Assembly: GCA_028023455.1 (NCBI GenBank) | Contig: JAQFVV010006698.1 | Coordinates: forward strand, 124,001-188,000 | Origin: Epiperipatus broadwayi | Lineage: Eukaryota; Onychophora; Udeonychophora; Euonychophora; Peripatidae | Length of the DNA stretch: 64,000 bases | Direction of reading: 5' to 3' | Part shown: piece by piece, positions 1-18,499 of the stretch | Layout: each line of letters starts with the position of its first letter | Numbering within the stretch: position 1 is the stretch's first letter | The notes under the pieces: generated by a model | The model's database searches: none | Told to the model about the DNA's origin: nothing | What the model saw: the letters and a program-made list of their open reading frames with translations, nothing else | Position numbers and translations under genes: made by a program

Positions 1-669
1 AAGACAATTTAAATGGCAAAGAAATAAAATCATATTTTTCTTTAACCTTTACATCCTTACAAATATTACTATTAAATAAAATACTTTTAACAAATTTATC
101 AGAGTATCCAACACTCAACTAATCTTTATAAAATTCATATTTCTGAAACAAAGCTACCCTACTAGAATTATTTAATTTAATATTCCTATGACAATAATTC
201 CTTAAAGCAGCTACTTTATGAGATACAGATTGATAGCTAACAGGTTTAATTATAGATCTTAATTCTTTACTTTTAACTAAATGACTGCACAATAAACAAT
301 TAGTTTCTATATTTCTAAACACCAAAAGATCTAAAAATTTTAACTTACCAAAATCTAACCCCCCCCTTCCTTCTAAAACAAATTTTATAGAAAGATCAAA
401 ACAATTAAACTCATTTACAAATTCCTTCAATTTATCATTCTCAACTACAAATAAACAATCATCAACATATCTGACAAATAATTTTACATATAAACAATTC
501 TTTTTAATAATAATTTCCTCTTCCATAAAACTAATATAAACTGAACATACTAAAGGAGAAATAATATAACCTATTATCCACCCTTTCTTAATCTTATAAA
601 AATTACCTTTATAAGTAAAATACATAGAATATTCCTATAACAAAAAGCAAATCTTTAATTACCTTAATT
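1..669 (-). pseudogene. Penelope-like reverse transcriptase fragment (family 1b), left arm
   Basis: The minus strand encodes a piece of a Penelope-like reverse transcriptase. The frame from 625 down to 119 runs through RT motif 4 (MYFTYKGNFYKIKKGW, then ISPLVCSVYISFMEEE), the catalytic RYVDD box, and motif 6 (KLKFLDLLVFR). It ends in the thumb region around CSHLVKSKELRSIIKP. The fragment lacks RT motifs 1-3 and the GIY-YIG endonuclease is not in the window, so it cannot be functional. It is the inverted partner of the copy starting at 735. The family assignment rests on the motif order and on neighbouring copies that carry the endonuclease. Confidence 0.85.
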
Positions 670-1385
670 TTATTTTTTATTTTTATTTTTTTTTCTTTAC
701 CTTAATTTTATTTTTTTTTCTTTATCAAAAAATAAAATTAAGGTAATTAAAGATTTGCTTTTGTTATTGAAAGATTCCATGTATTTTACTTATAAAGGTA
801 ATTTTTATAAGATTAAGGAAGGGTGGATAATAGGTTATATTATTTCTCCTTTAGTATGTTCAGTTTATATTAGTTTTATGGAAGAGGAAATTATTATTAA
901 AAAGAATATTTGTGTCAGATATGTTGATGATTGTTTATTTGTAGTTGAGAATGATAAATTGAAGGAATTTGTAAATGAGTTTATTTGTTTTGATCCTTCT
1001 ATAAAATTTGTGTTAGAAGGAGGGGGGTTAGATTTTGGTAAGTTAAAATTTTTAGATCTTTTGGTTATTAGAAATATAGAAACTAATTGTTTATTGTGCA
1101 GTCATTTAGTTAAAAGTAAAGAATTAAGATCTATAATTAAACCTGATAGCTATCAGTGTGTATCTCATAAAGTAGCTGCTTTAAGGAATTATTGTCATAG
1201 GAATATTAAATTAAATAATTCTAGTGGGGTAGCTTTGTTTCACAAATATCAATTTTATAAAGATTACTTGAGTGTTGGATACTCTGATAAATTTGTTAAA
1301 AGTATTTTATTTAATAGTAATATTTGTAAGGATGTAAAGGTTAAAGAAAAATATGATTTTATTACTTTGCCATTTAAATTGTCTT
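1..1385. repeat. Inverted repeat made of two PLE family-1b fragments
   Basis: Bases 1 to about 669 are the reverse complement of about 735 to 1385, around a T-rich spacer near 670-733. Both arms encode the same reverse transcriptase C-terminal region on opposite strands, diverging outward. The first bases of the window pair with bases ending at 1385, so the left arm continues beyond the window. Small indels separate the arms; for example the left arm has extra codons just before the YVDD motif. Confidence 0.9.
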
Positions 1386-1743
1386 CTTATAAAATTGTGT
1401 GTAGAAATAGTAATTTTTTTGGAAATAAGAAAATTGCTTGGAAATGGGATGTTACATTGAATAAATTATTAAATAATACAAAAGAAGTTTTTGATAGAAA
1501 GACTATTCCTGGTGTAGTATATTTTATTCCTTGTTTATTTGTAAGAAGGTTTACATAAGTCAGAGTAGTTTGAGAATTAATAAAAGAATAAAGGTTCATA
1601 AAAGTAGAGTTAAAAATAGATATTTTTGTTCTGCTTTGTATGTCCATGAAAAGATACAGGCCACACTATTGATTTTGATGAAGCTAAGGTTGTCTTCTTT
1701 GAGAGAAATTAAATCAAAGGAAGAATTAAAGAGTCTTTATTAA
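755..1743 (+). pseudogene. Penelope-like RT / GIY-YIG endonuclease pseudogene (family 1b)
   Basis: The encoded protein would copy element RNA and nick target DNA. Frame 755-1558 shows RT motif 4 (MYFTYKGNFYKIKEGW), the catalytic RYVDD box, motif 6 (GGLDFGKLKFLDLLV), the thumb region (SIIKPDSYQ, then SHKVAALRNYCHRN) and the start of the endonuclease (IPGVVYFIPC, the GIY-like strand). A frameshift near 1540 moves the rest to another frame ending at 1743. That part holds SQSSLRINKRIKVH and SRVKNRY, the region carrying the catalytic arginine of GIY-YIG nucleases. RT motifs 1-3 are missing through 5' truncation. No ATG is needed, because this is an internal fragment. Confidence 0.88.
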
Positions 1744-1875
1744 TGAAAATTTATTATTCTGAAGCAATTAACTTATTTAAGAGTTCTTTTAATATTAAGG
1801 GTGGATGTGAAGTGAATGGATTTGTGGGTAGTTTATAATAGTATATACATATTGTGTAGTTTTTTTCAGTTCTTT

Positions 1876-1919
1876 ACACTTGAGAAGTCTGCTCGTAGCA
1901 GTGAAACCTTAGGTTGTGT
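1876..1919 (+). ncRNA. Hammerhead-like fold in PLE family-1b 3' tail
   Basis: Predicted fold: stem I ACAC (1876-1879) with GTGT (1916-1919); core TTGAGAA (1880-1886); stem II CTGC/GCAG (1889-1892, 1898-1901) closed by loop TCGTA; GAA (1903-1905); stem III ACC/GGT with loop TTA; cleavage-position base T1915. Compared with family 1a, stem II changes CTAT/GTAG to CTGC/GCAG, keeping pairing at both changed positions. Stem I gains an A-U pair where family 1a has U-U. The core departs from the hammerhead consensus at positions 3 and 8. Activity is inferred, not shown. Confidence 0.5.
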
Positions 1920-1993
1920 TTTAATATTATTTTTATGCTGGTCTGGTTTAATTTTAAATTTGGGGTAGTTTTGATTTATATATATATATATAT

Positions 1994-2580
1994 ACAATTT
2001 ATAATTTGGTTTATAGGAATAGTCATTTGTTAGGTGGAAAGAAGGTTGCATGGAGAAAAGGTTCTGATTTGAATTCATTACTTAATGGTTCAAACAGTCT
2101 ATTGATAGTAGGTCTATTCCTGGTATTGTTTATAAAATTCCATGTAGTTGTGGTAAATTTTATGTAGGCCAGATAAATTTAGCCTTAAGGAAAGGGTTAA
2201 GGTTCATATAAGTAGAGTTAAACATAGGTATCTTAACTCAGCTTTATTCAATTCATGAATTGAATACAGGTCATAGAATATTGTTTGACAATGCTTCGGT
2301 TATTTTTTATGAAAAGAATGAGTTAAAAAGAAGAATAAAGGAGACTTTGATGATAAAACTCCTTGATTCTGAGGCTATCAATCTTATGAAGACTTCTTTT
2401 GATATAAAGGGAAGGTGGAGTTTGAAATGAATTATGGGAAGGTTTGTTTGTTTGTATATATATATGTTTTCCTTTAGGTTGATTTTCACTTGAGAAGGTC
2501 TATTTGTAGTAGAGAAACCATGGTTGTGTAAGGATTTTGGTAAAATTTTAATTTAATCTAGTACTGTATTGTTTTTGGTT

Positions 2581-2583
<3 letters not shown>
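1994..2583 (+). mobile_element. 5'-truncated Penelope-like element, family 1a
   Basis: The fragment begins in the linker before the endonuclease (YNLVYRNSHLLGGKKVAWRK) and reads through a broken GIY-YIG domain (IPGIVYKIPCSCGKFYVGQ) to the coding end near 2430. A short (TA)n, a hammerhead-like fold (2487-2528) and the 3' tail follow. Single-base deletions, for example near 2087-2090 and near 2176, break the frame. The tail ends in a long (TA)n tract. A 1b fragment followed directly by a 1a fragment recurs at 26477-28029. Confidence 0.85.
2487..2528 (+). ncRNA. Hammerhead-like fold, PLE family 1a
   Basis: Stem I CAC/GTG (2487-2489, 2526-2528); core TTGAGAA (2490-2496); stem II TCTAT/GTAGA with loop TTGTA; GAA (2514-2516); stem III ACC/GGT with a two-base loop; cleavage-position T2525. 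This copy lacks one T before GAA that the other family-1a copies have, so the closing G-U of stem II is lost. Confidence 0.5.
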
Positions 2584-2630
<47 letters not shown>

Positions 2631-2665
2631 ATATATATTATATATATATATTATATATATATTCT
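2584..2665. repeat. (TA)n microsatellite, compound
   Basis: About 42 bp of pure TA followed by interrupted TA/TTA, directly abutting the 3' end of the preceding PLE fragment. Confidence 0.95.
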
Positions 2666-3237
2666 ATAGGCTGGCACCCTCACAAAAAATTTTGCCAATA
2701 ATTTAATTAAATATTTTCAAACACAAAATAGTGTTATTTAAGATTCAAACCTGGAAGTATGAAATAATTAAAAAGTCAGTACAACTTAAATGTAAATTAA
2801 ATCAGGTAAACCATTTTATCAACCAAGTGATGCATGATCAAATGTCAAATCTGTCTAAGCACTGAAGAACAACTAGAGGTAAAAAAATAAATTTGTTTCA
2901 TTTCATATAGGAAAATAGTGAAGTTTTTGCTAATTTTTTTTAGCTGAGTGGCAAATAATTTTATAACTAAAGGGAGTAAACAGAGCAAGAGATAAATTAA
3001 AGGGGGAACAGGTAGTAGTAGGATGGAAGATGTTTTAGGAGGGAAGGGTGGTGTAACCCATTAAAGTCAAGTAAATATATAGAGTTTTGTTTATCCCACA
3101 ATAAATTAAGAAAAAAAAGAATAATCTCAGAATAAAAGTTTAAACAGTTTTTTTTTCTAAGTGAAGAAAAAGTTCAAATTGTAAGTGAAGTGTACAAAGA
3201 AAAGTAATAATTTTTTTACAAACATTTCCTGTTTTAG
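2666..3237. other. Gene-empty AT-rich stretch
   Basis: No reading frame with recognisable homology. A purine-rich segment at about 2965-3060 precedes the Gypsy-like remnant, but I could not identify an LTR or primer-binding site in it. Confidence 0.5.
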
Positions 3238-4028
3238 ATGGAGTGCACAAAAGAGGAGCTGGTGGATGAGCAACAGGAGAATGCAGAAGAAAAGTTGATA
3301 TCTGAGATGATGTCCATAATGATGGAAAATTCAAAGATGATGATGCACATTTAAAGCAACAATGAGGTATGAAATTTAGAGAAGAATGCAAAAGCATCAA
3401 GAAGCCATAGATCAAAGAATATCCATCATATAAACAGAGGCTAATGAGAAGACCACCAACCATAAAGTTCAAACCACTTCAAGTGGCTCACAGGGACCAT
3501 CATTTATATCCCATCTGATACATATCCAGGAGTTCCAAGGTGAGCCCAGAGGGAATCCAATAGAGCACATAGAAAGCCTGAGGGAACTGTTCCATGTTCA
3601 TGCAATGGATGAGGTGGAGAAAATGGCTGTTGCGAGCCATTATTTGAAAAACACTGTGAAGGATTGGTGGAGGTCATTAGCACAGAAACCCAAAAACTTC
3701 AAAGAATATGAACAAGCCATGATAGGGCAATTGTGAAGTGATGTGTTCCAAGAAGATATGATTCAGACTTTGATGGCTGAAAAATATCAAGATAGCCAGC
3801 AAGGAAATTTCACCTATTTTTTTTAAACAAGTGGTGAAGTTTCGAAACCTAATCACCTTCACATACTCTGATGCATGCATTATATGCATTATAAAGAACA
3901 ATATGCTCATATGGGTCCAAAGGATGATGTTAAGCTGCCAAATTGACACCATCCCTGAGATGGGAAGATTTTTAACCTCTATTAGTGATAAAGATGCAGG
4001 AGTAGAACAAAAGGGTCAAAGTAACTAA
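3238..4028 (+). pseudogene. Gag-like remnant
   Basis: The best part, about 3503-3736, reads QEFQGEPRGNPIEHIESLRE, then LFHVHAM, EKMAVASHYLKNTVKDWW and SLAQKPKNF. This matches the capsid pattern of Gypsy Gag proteins: F-G between proline-rich turns, then a-x-x-Y-L-x-x-x-A-x-x-W-W. A TGA at 3734 interrupts it and the frame shifts near 3820, with a further open piece ending at 4028. An acidic, methionine-rich stretch from the ATG at 3238 may be the original N-terminus. No zinc knuckle was seen. Capsid identity is from pattern memory, so confidence is moderate. Confidence 0.65.
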
Positions 4029-4110
4029 AAAAATAGAAATAACTGATGAAAATCCAAGAACCACAATCATCCATGAAGGAGATAGATCCACAAACAATAG
4101 CATGGGAAAT

Positions 4111-4530
4111 CTCTTTCCAATTGTGCAGATAACAGTTGAGACCAAGAGAGTGCAAACATTAATGGATTCAGGAAGCCAAGTATCGCTGATATCAAAAGCT
4201 TGGTTTGACAACATGAAAAGATTAAAATAATTCATGAAGCTCCCAACATGGCCCATTGGCCTAACTCTGGCAAATGAATGTAAATCAATCAGTGAAATTT
4301 ACCAAATATGGTTGGAGGTGAGAATAAATGAAATATCTTTAGGACATGCCTTTTTAGTCATGGATGGACTCATTTACGACATGGTGTTGGGATCAGATTT
4401 TTTAATACAACATGAAGGCGTCATTGATTACTCCCAAAGGACCTGTTACATAAAACAAGAGGCTGTGAAATTTCAGGACACTCAGAAGAATCAGATGGAT
4501 AACCGCAGCTGTATCATTCAACCAGTTTGA
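4111..4530 (+). pseudogene. Retropepsin-like aspartic protease remnant
   Basis: The frame contains TLMDSGSQVSLIS (catalytic aspartate in the DSG motif at 4165-4173), a linker, and DMVLGSDFLIQHEGVIDY. The latter matches the conserved hydrophobic-G-x-D segment near the retropepsin C-terminus. An in-frame TAA at 4228-4230 splits it; the continuation resumes in the same frame at ATG 4234 and ends at 4530. It would have cleaved the element's polyprotein. It lies between gag-like and RT-like segments, which supports the call. Confidence 0.8.
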
Positions 4531-4537
4531 CCCAGCA

Positions 4538-5218
4538 TTGATCTTGACAATAGTACAAGAAGCGGCAATTGCCAATCCCAGAGACAGGAATCAAATTAAA
4601 GAAATGTTGGAAAACTATTCCAAGTTATTTTCCCAAGTCCCAGGTCAAATGAAAGGTTATACCAACCACATTAGATTAAAAGAGGAATCATATGCCCAAT
4701 CCAAAACCTACTCAATCTCCTTCTAATACAAAAAAGATGTGGGAGTCAAATTAAACAGATGATGGGAAGGGGAATCATTGAATGGGGACCATCCCCTTAC
4801 AGTAATCCTTTAGTGGTCATAAGGAAAAGGAGCAGTGATCTTCATTTGTGCCTTGATGCTTGTAAATATCACAGCATGACCATACCAGAGAGAGACATCC
4901 CCACCTATCCAAGAAGTCTTTGTCCATCTGGCTGGAAAGACTATTTTTTCCACTTTGGATTTAACTGCAAGTTATTGGCAGATGGCCCTTAATCCAAGAA
5001 ATCGAACATATACTGCTTTTTGGTATAATGGCCAAAGCCACGAATTCAAGAGGGTACCTTTTGGCCTTATAAACAGTGGTGCAAGATTGATGCACTGTCT
5101 CAAACAAGTACTCTCAGAGGAATTGCAAAACCATATGGTCTGCTATGTTGATGATATTGTAATAGCTTCAAAGGACATGGAGGAACACATTAAGTACTTA
5201 GACCTATATTTTGGCTAA
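4538..5218 (+). pseudogene. Gypsy-type reverse transcriptase remnant
   Basis: Three frame segments make up an RT. 4538-4726 holds the connector (MLENYSKLFSQVPG). 4759-4992 holds the palm start (GIIEWGPSPYSNPLVVIRK, then LHLCLDA). 4955-5218 holds motif A (LDLTASYWQMAL, catalytic D), motif B (RVPFGLINSGA) and motif C (CYVDDIVIAS). The order and spacing fit Ty3/Gypsy RT. Frameshifts near 4730 and 4940 inactivate it. The sequence ends soon after EEHIKYLDLYFG, before the thumb and RNase H. Confidence 0.88.
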
Positions 5219-5891
5219 TTCACATTATATTTTATTATAGGTTTGATTTTAGTTTTAAGTCCAACTAATGTGGCTTGTTTGCTTGATAATAAACTGATCT
5301 ATTTTTTATATATAACAGCTTACACTTTTAATCACTGTAAAGTTAGTTATAAGCTATTCCAGCAAGGTCCACTAATGTCATAAAACATTAGTTATTAAAA
5401 GTCTAAAGTATTTTTATTAAGAGAAATAAAATCAGTTCCTTTTTCTATATAATGGTGGAGTAAGACGTCAAATTAGTCTCATTATAATCGTCTATTTAAT
5501 TAATGTTTTTTTCAATAAAAATGTTTTATTTAATCTTGTATAAAGAATTCATGAAAATAGTCATTCTTTATATACCTCAGTAAGGCAGATGTTTAGACCT
5601 ACTGCTGTATTAGAAGCTTGTACTAAATGCACACGGGTAATTTTAAACTCTGTGATCATTTAATTATAAAATCATTTTTGTTATTTTAAAAGGAGAATAA
5701 ATGTAAACTAAAGTAAAGGTGTATAAACTTCACTAAATAAATTATACAAACTCAATAATGTCAATGTTAACCGCTAATATAAATAAAGTCATCATGAACT
5801 CATATACTTATAAAGTTAATTTAAAGATTGTATCTTGTTTTGTTTTTAGAGCTTGAGTTAAAGATTAATGTAGAATGCCTAATGATTTTTA

Positions 5892-5893
<2 letters not shown>
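5219..5893. other. Gene-empty AT-rich stretch
   Basis: No supported gene. A small hairpin (arms TATAAAGAAT/ATTCTTTATA, about 5540-5573) and another around the ACTAATGT/ACATTAGT segments (about 5365-5395) are visible. Function unknown. Confidence 0.4.

Positions 5894-5958
<65 letters not shown>
5894..5958. repeat. (TA)n microsatellite
   Basis: Pure AT dinucleotide run of about 65 bp. Confidence 0.95.
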
Positions 5959-5961
<3 letters not shown>

Positions 5962-6059
5962 ACCTTCACTTCTCATATATATATATTTTAAAATAAGACT
6001 AGCTCAATCAAATCATTATGCTAGCTAAAATATGTACAACTATCTTTAATATATTTTTA

Positions 6060-6300
6060 TAATATTATAACTTATCAGATTTATTACAAACTTATCAAAA
6101 ATTAATATAGTTCAATATTATGTACTAATTAAATAAGTATTTAATTAAAATCATGAGACTTGAAGTGAAGTTACAATTGGTAATTGGACTTACATTGAGC
6201 CAATGCTCTCCAAGACACTATCTCAATGGCATAAGAATACTATTACCTCTTTATTATCTCATTACTAACTCTACAGCATTCTTATGACTTTTATAAATGA
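6060..6300 (+). repeat. Dispersed repeat, copy 1 (partner at 59284-59520)
   Basis: Shares the blocks CATGAGACTTGAAGTGAA, ATTGAGCCAAT and TCTCAATGGCATAAGAA with the reverse complement of 59284-59520. The end forms its own hairpin: CATAAGAAT near 6230 and ATTCTTATG near 6278-6286. No coding capacity. It looks like a short non-autonomous element. Confidence 0.7.
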
Positions 6301-10818
<4,518 letters not shown>

Positions 10819-10962
10819 TAGTATTATTACTACTATTGATATTATTATTATTATCAGGAATATTTATTTTGTGGACGCATAAAATAGTTTATGTCGCATT
10901 TATATAAGACAAATCAATATTTGTTTTAAATATAATGATTATTTCAATAATCTTATATATAC

Positions 10963-12124
10963 ACCTGGGTCTTGTTTTATGCAATAGATAGGTTCCTCAG
11001 AAAACACATGCAAATGAAATCGCGCAAAAATTGATGTAACTTACATTAAAAAAGGGGGATACAGTCTGTGATTTTTCAAAATTCGTGTAAAAGCAAAGCA
11101 CCAACGTAAAATTACTTTAAAATTTGCGCAAAAAAAATTAAGGAAATAATATATGACTATTAAAAAATTTCAAATTTGAAAAAAATGACACAAGACAAAC
11201 TTTTTTAACTATAATATTTAATTTTATTCAAAATAATATATTTTTGTGCACAATTTACAGTACAGTAATTTACATTTTTTATACATGTTTTAATTATTAA
11301 TGCTATTTGCTGATTAACAGGTTCATTTGCAAACTGGTAAAGATTCTTCACAAGAGAAACTATAACTAGCACCAACTTCACTCTAATGTTGTTTTAATCA
11401 TTTTCTAGTGACAACGTAATTAGGAATTAATCTTTGAGATGATGATTTTATTAATTGTTTATGAAGCTCACGATATCCAGACATACAACCATTTTACCTC
11501 TCATTGGAATTTAACAGCATGTTCATGATTAGTGTTATTAGTAAGAAAATAATTTACCAACTGATTAGGAAGTTAAGACTTTCTCGAATCATTTTGGAAG
11601 TGAAAGGAACAGGTTCCACTTCTGTTTTCATTATCTTTTTCTACATTTTCTTCTGTATCTAAACTTTTATTTTTGTCTTTAATTTTTTTAATTTTCAATT
11701 CCATTTACAAATCAAATTTCATTTCAATGCTATTACTCACCTTTTAATAATAAACTTGCGGACACTAAATGATTAATAATTGATTAAATGTTCTTTTTTA
11801 AAAAGCAAAAACAATGTGATTTAAAATGCAAAATTAACACGCACAATGTTTGAACAAATTTACATTATAATCTTGTAAAATTTAACGTGTGTATACATAA
11901 AGTGTGGAAATCATGATTTTAATTTCATTATTGCATAAAATCTTACTATTATAAAGCACTGAAAATATTGAAATTACTAAGATGAAAGTCAAATTCCAAT
12001 AATGTGCTATTACTTTCAATATAACATAAGTGCGCGAAAGTTCGACTTCCGGTGAAACATGAATCATGTAACTTCAAAATCGTGTTAAATAAGTCCGCAT
12101 AAAAAGAGACCCAGGTATATATAA
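10963..12124. mobile_element. Non-autonomous DNA transposon, Tigger/pogo-like
   Basis: Terminal inverted repeats are visible: CCTGGGTCTTGTTTTATGC at the left and GCATAAAAAGAGACCCAGG at the right, pairing except at two positions. Both lie next to TATATA, consistent with a TA target duplication. Subterminal CGCGCAAA / GCGCGAAA segments resemble the ends of Tigger-type elements, from general recollection of that family. No transposase frame is present. About 1.16 kb. Confidence 0.65.
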
Positions 12125-15724
<3,600 letters not shown>

Positions 15725-15781
15725 AAACCATAAAACAATACAATACTAGATTAAATTTTAAAATTTTTACCAAAATCCTTC

Positions 15782-15824
15782 CACAACCATGGTTTCATCT
15801 ACTACAAATAGACCTCCTCAAGTG
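15782..15824 (-). ncRNA. Hammerhead-like fold, PLE family 1a, minus strand
   Basis: On the minus strand the order is CAC, TTGAGGA, stem II GTCTAT/GTAGAT with loop TTGTA, GAA, ACC-AT-GGT, T, GTG. This is the only copy with G at hammerhead position 8 (TTGAGGA); all others have A. Position 3 is still U, giving a U-G wobble here. Confidence 0.5.
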
Positions 15825-15942
15825 AAAATCAATCTAAAGGAAAACATATATATATATATATACAAACCTTCCCATAATTCACTACAAATTCCACCTTCCC
15901 TTAATATCAAAAGAAGTCTTCATAAGATTGATAGCCTCAGAA

Positions 15943-18278
15943 TCAATGAGTTTTATCATCAAAGTCTCCTTTATTCTTTTTTTTTAACTCATTTTTTTCA
16001 TAAAAAATAACCGAAGCATTGTTAAACAATACTCTATGACCTGTATTCAATTCATGAATATATAAAGCTGAGTTAAGATACCTATGTTTAACCCTACTTA
16101 TATGAACCTTAACCCTTTCATTAAGGCTAAATTTACTCTGACCTACATAAAATTTACCACAACTACATGGAATTTTATAAACAATACCAGGAATAGATCT
16201 ACTATCAATAGACTGCTTTGAACCATTAAGTAATGAATTCAAATCAGAACCTTTCCTCCATGCAACCTTCATTCCACCTAACAAATGACTATTCCTATAA
16301 ACCAAATTATAAATTGATGCTTTAAATGGTAAAGACATATAATTATCATCCTTACCAACAAAATTCTTATCATCCAAATCATGACTGTAAACATTATTAT
16401 TAAATACCACTTTTTTAATAAAAATCATGATTATAACCCAATTATACATATTCAGCAGCAAATTGACTTCTTTGAATATCAGCATCATTATTAAAATTAT
16501 TAAGCCTTGTATTCCGACAACAAAAATTCAACCAAGATATTTTTTATGTATAAAAGGCTGATAACTATTAGGCCTAATCATATTTCTCACATTTTTAGGT
16601 TTTATAAAATGACTACAAAACAAAACATCATTAACCTTCTCAACATTTAAATCTAAAAACTTTAATTTTACAAAATCAAAACCACCCCCTTCAATTGTAA
16701 ACTTAATACTAGAATCAAAACCATTCAATGCACATAAAAACTCTTCTAATTTCTCTTTCTGAATAACAAACAAACAATCATCAACATACCTAACAAATAA
16801 TTTAATAGAACATGAAAACATATTAATAATACTACACTCCAAATAATCAATATAGACAGCACACATCAATGGAGAAATGACATAATCAATAACCCAACCT
16901 TCTCTAATCTTATAAAACACATCATTAGACATAAAATACATTGAATCCTCTAACAGCAAAAGCAAATCATGAAAAACCTTAATCTTATCTGCAGAAAAAC
17001 ATTCTATTTTTTTAAAAAATTGAAAGAAAAACATCAATACTTTTTAATCTATTAACCGATTGATACATATTTTCAATGTCTAAACTATCAAAAACACAAT
17101 CATCATCCAAAACAAAAACATTTATTTTCTTAAAAGCCTCAAAAGAAGAAGAAACACAAAATTGACCCAATTTTATATAATCCTTAAAATATCTTATAAT
17201 AAATTTTGATATTTTATCAACAATTCCTCCTGTAAAATCAAAAATACATCTCAAAGGAAAATTATCTTTATGAAACTTCAAATTAAAGAAAACCTTTGGA
17301 GCCACAAAATCACTAGGGTAACAATTTAAATAAGTAGCTTTATCAAAAATCTTTTTATTTTCCATAACTTTCATAATCTTAATTAATTTAGATTTTATTT
17401 TTTTACCAGGATCAGAATCTAAAATAGCATATTTACCATTATTTAATTCTAAAGAAACTTTACTTTTAAAATCAATATTATTTAACAATACAAACCGGCC
17501 ACCTTTATCTTGTTTTAACAATACTACATCATTGGCTTTCAATCTTTTTTTTAACAAAACTAATTTTTTTAGGGGAAAAAACAATTTTTTTTCTCTTTTA
17601 AGTAATTGACTATTCAAAATAACCTGAAAAAACATTTTATTTTCATCAGAAATATTACTATTACTTTCAATGGCAGAAACAAAATAAAAAACTAAATTTT
17701 TATTAGCAAATGGAACAAAGCCAGGACCCTTAGCTAAAATAGCCAAATCAGATACATTCAAAACATAATTTGACAAATTTAAAACAGATGAAGCATCAGG
17801 CCTATTTTTATAAAACCCAAATCTAAACTCTTTTCCTTTCACAAAACTTTTATTTTCAGCCTTTCCAATCAACCATTTAAATTTCTTGAAATACTTATTA
17901 TTATAAGTGATTTCACACTTACTCCTAAACCACTTTAAAAAAGAATTTAAAACAGAATAATTAAAATTCCTTCTAAAATCCAACTTTCTTCTAAACATTT
18001 TATAACTATCAATTAAATTAGATAAACTACTCATAATCTGCATAATAATTTGTTTAAGAATAAATCTTTTAAAATTTAGAATAAAATCGCAATTAGAAAA
18101 TAAAACCAGTTTCCTACCAATTTAATATTACACGAATTAGGAAACACATTGCAAAACCTACAAGACATAAGAAAATTAACCTGAGCTTTTAAAGATTAAA
18201 TTCTATTAGACATATTAATCAACTTTTTTATTTCTAAAATTTCTACACAAGAAAAATTATCATACAAAACCTGCCACA
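15943..18278 (-). pseudogene. Penelope-like RT + GIY-YIG polyprotein, nearly complete but frameshifted
   Basis: Segments on the minus strand: 18278-18196 (N-terminus [14 protein letters not shown]), 18043-17012, 17037-16528 and 16488-15943. The second holds the PLE-specific VLNLSNYVLNVSDLAILAKG segment, RT motif 1 (VVLLKQDKGGRFVLL), motif 2 (NLKFHKDNFPLRCIFDFTGG) and motif 3/A (DSLDIENMYQSV). The third holds motif 4, the RYVDD catalytic box and KLKFLDLNVEK. The last holds IPGIVYKIPCSCGKFYVGQS and SLNERVKVHISRVKHRY, the GIY-YIG nuclease. Joined length would be roughly 780 residues, similar to known PLE proteins. Frame breaks near 18195, 17030 and 16500 inactivate it. Confidence 0.9.
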
Positions 18279-18332
18279 TACCTCTTTTGATATTAAGGGA
18301 AGGTGGAATTCGTAGTGAAATATGGGAAGGTT

Positions 18333-18339
<7 letters not shown>

Positions 18340-18375
<36 letters not shown>

Positions 18376-18391
18376 GTTTATGTTTGTATAT

Positions 18392-18439
<48 letters not shown>
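18340..18439. repeat. (TA)n microsatellite inside the pseudo-LTR
   Basis: About 100 bp of TA with a few interruptions, at the same position within the element as in the other family-1a copies. Confidence 0.95.
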
Positions 18440-18441
<2 letters not shown>

Positions 18442-18456
18442 CTTTAGATTGATTTT

Positions 18457-18499
18457 CACTTGAGAAGGTCTATTTGTAATAGATGAAACCATGGTTGTG
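18457..18499 (+). ncRNA. Hammerhead-like fold in left pseudo-LTR
   Basis: Order CAC, TTGAGAA, G, stem II GTCTAT/ATAGAT with loop TTGTA, GAA, ACC-AT-GGT, T, GTG. The innermost stem II pair is U-A here and U-G in the other family-1a copies, so pairing is kept. In other PLEs, hammerheads in the terminal repeats are thought to process the RNA. Confidence 0.55.

Larger units (their letters stand above)
735..1985 (+). mobile_element. 5'-truncated Penelope-like element, family 1b
   Basis: This copy starts inside the RT domain just upstream of motif 4, directly at the inverted-repeat centre. It runs through the endonuclease into a non-coding 3' tail carrying a hammerhead-like fold (1876-1919), and ends near 1985 in a short (TA)n tract. 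The 3' tail aligns with those of family-1a copies (shared CACTTGAGAA and GAAACC blocks) but is clearly diverged. A family-1a fragment follows immediately. Confidence 0.85.
3238..5218 (+). mobile_element. Decayed Ty3/Gypsy-like retroelement
   Basis: Gag-like, aspartic protease and reverse transcriptase segments follow one another on the plus strand, in the order expected for a Gypsy-type element. The homology stops abruptly just after the RT YVDD region at 5218. RNase H, integrase and both LTRs were not found. Base composition is less AT-rich than the surroundings. Stops and frameshifts are spread throughout, so this is an old truncated copy. Confidence 0.85.

Noticed and set aside
4162-4173. 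GATTCAGGA as part of a G-D-S-G-G protease serine exon
   Set aside because: It belongs to the LMDSGSQ motif of the Gypsy-like aspartic protease, within a collinear gag-protease-RT block.
15789-16010. Recurring antisense frame [19 protein letters not shown] across PLE pseudo-LTRs (also near 18196-18492, 21263-21478, 27677-27964)
   Set aside because: It recurs only because it is antisense to the conserved pseudo-LTR. It crosses the (TA)n tract, whose length changes freely, and has no recognisable similarity.
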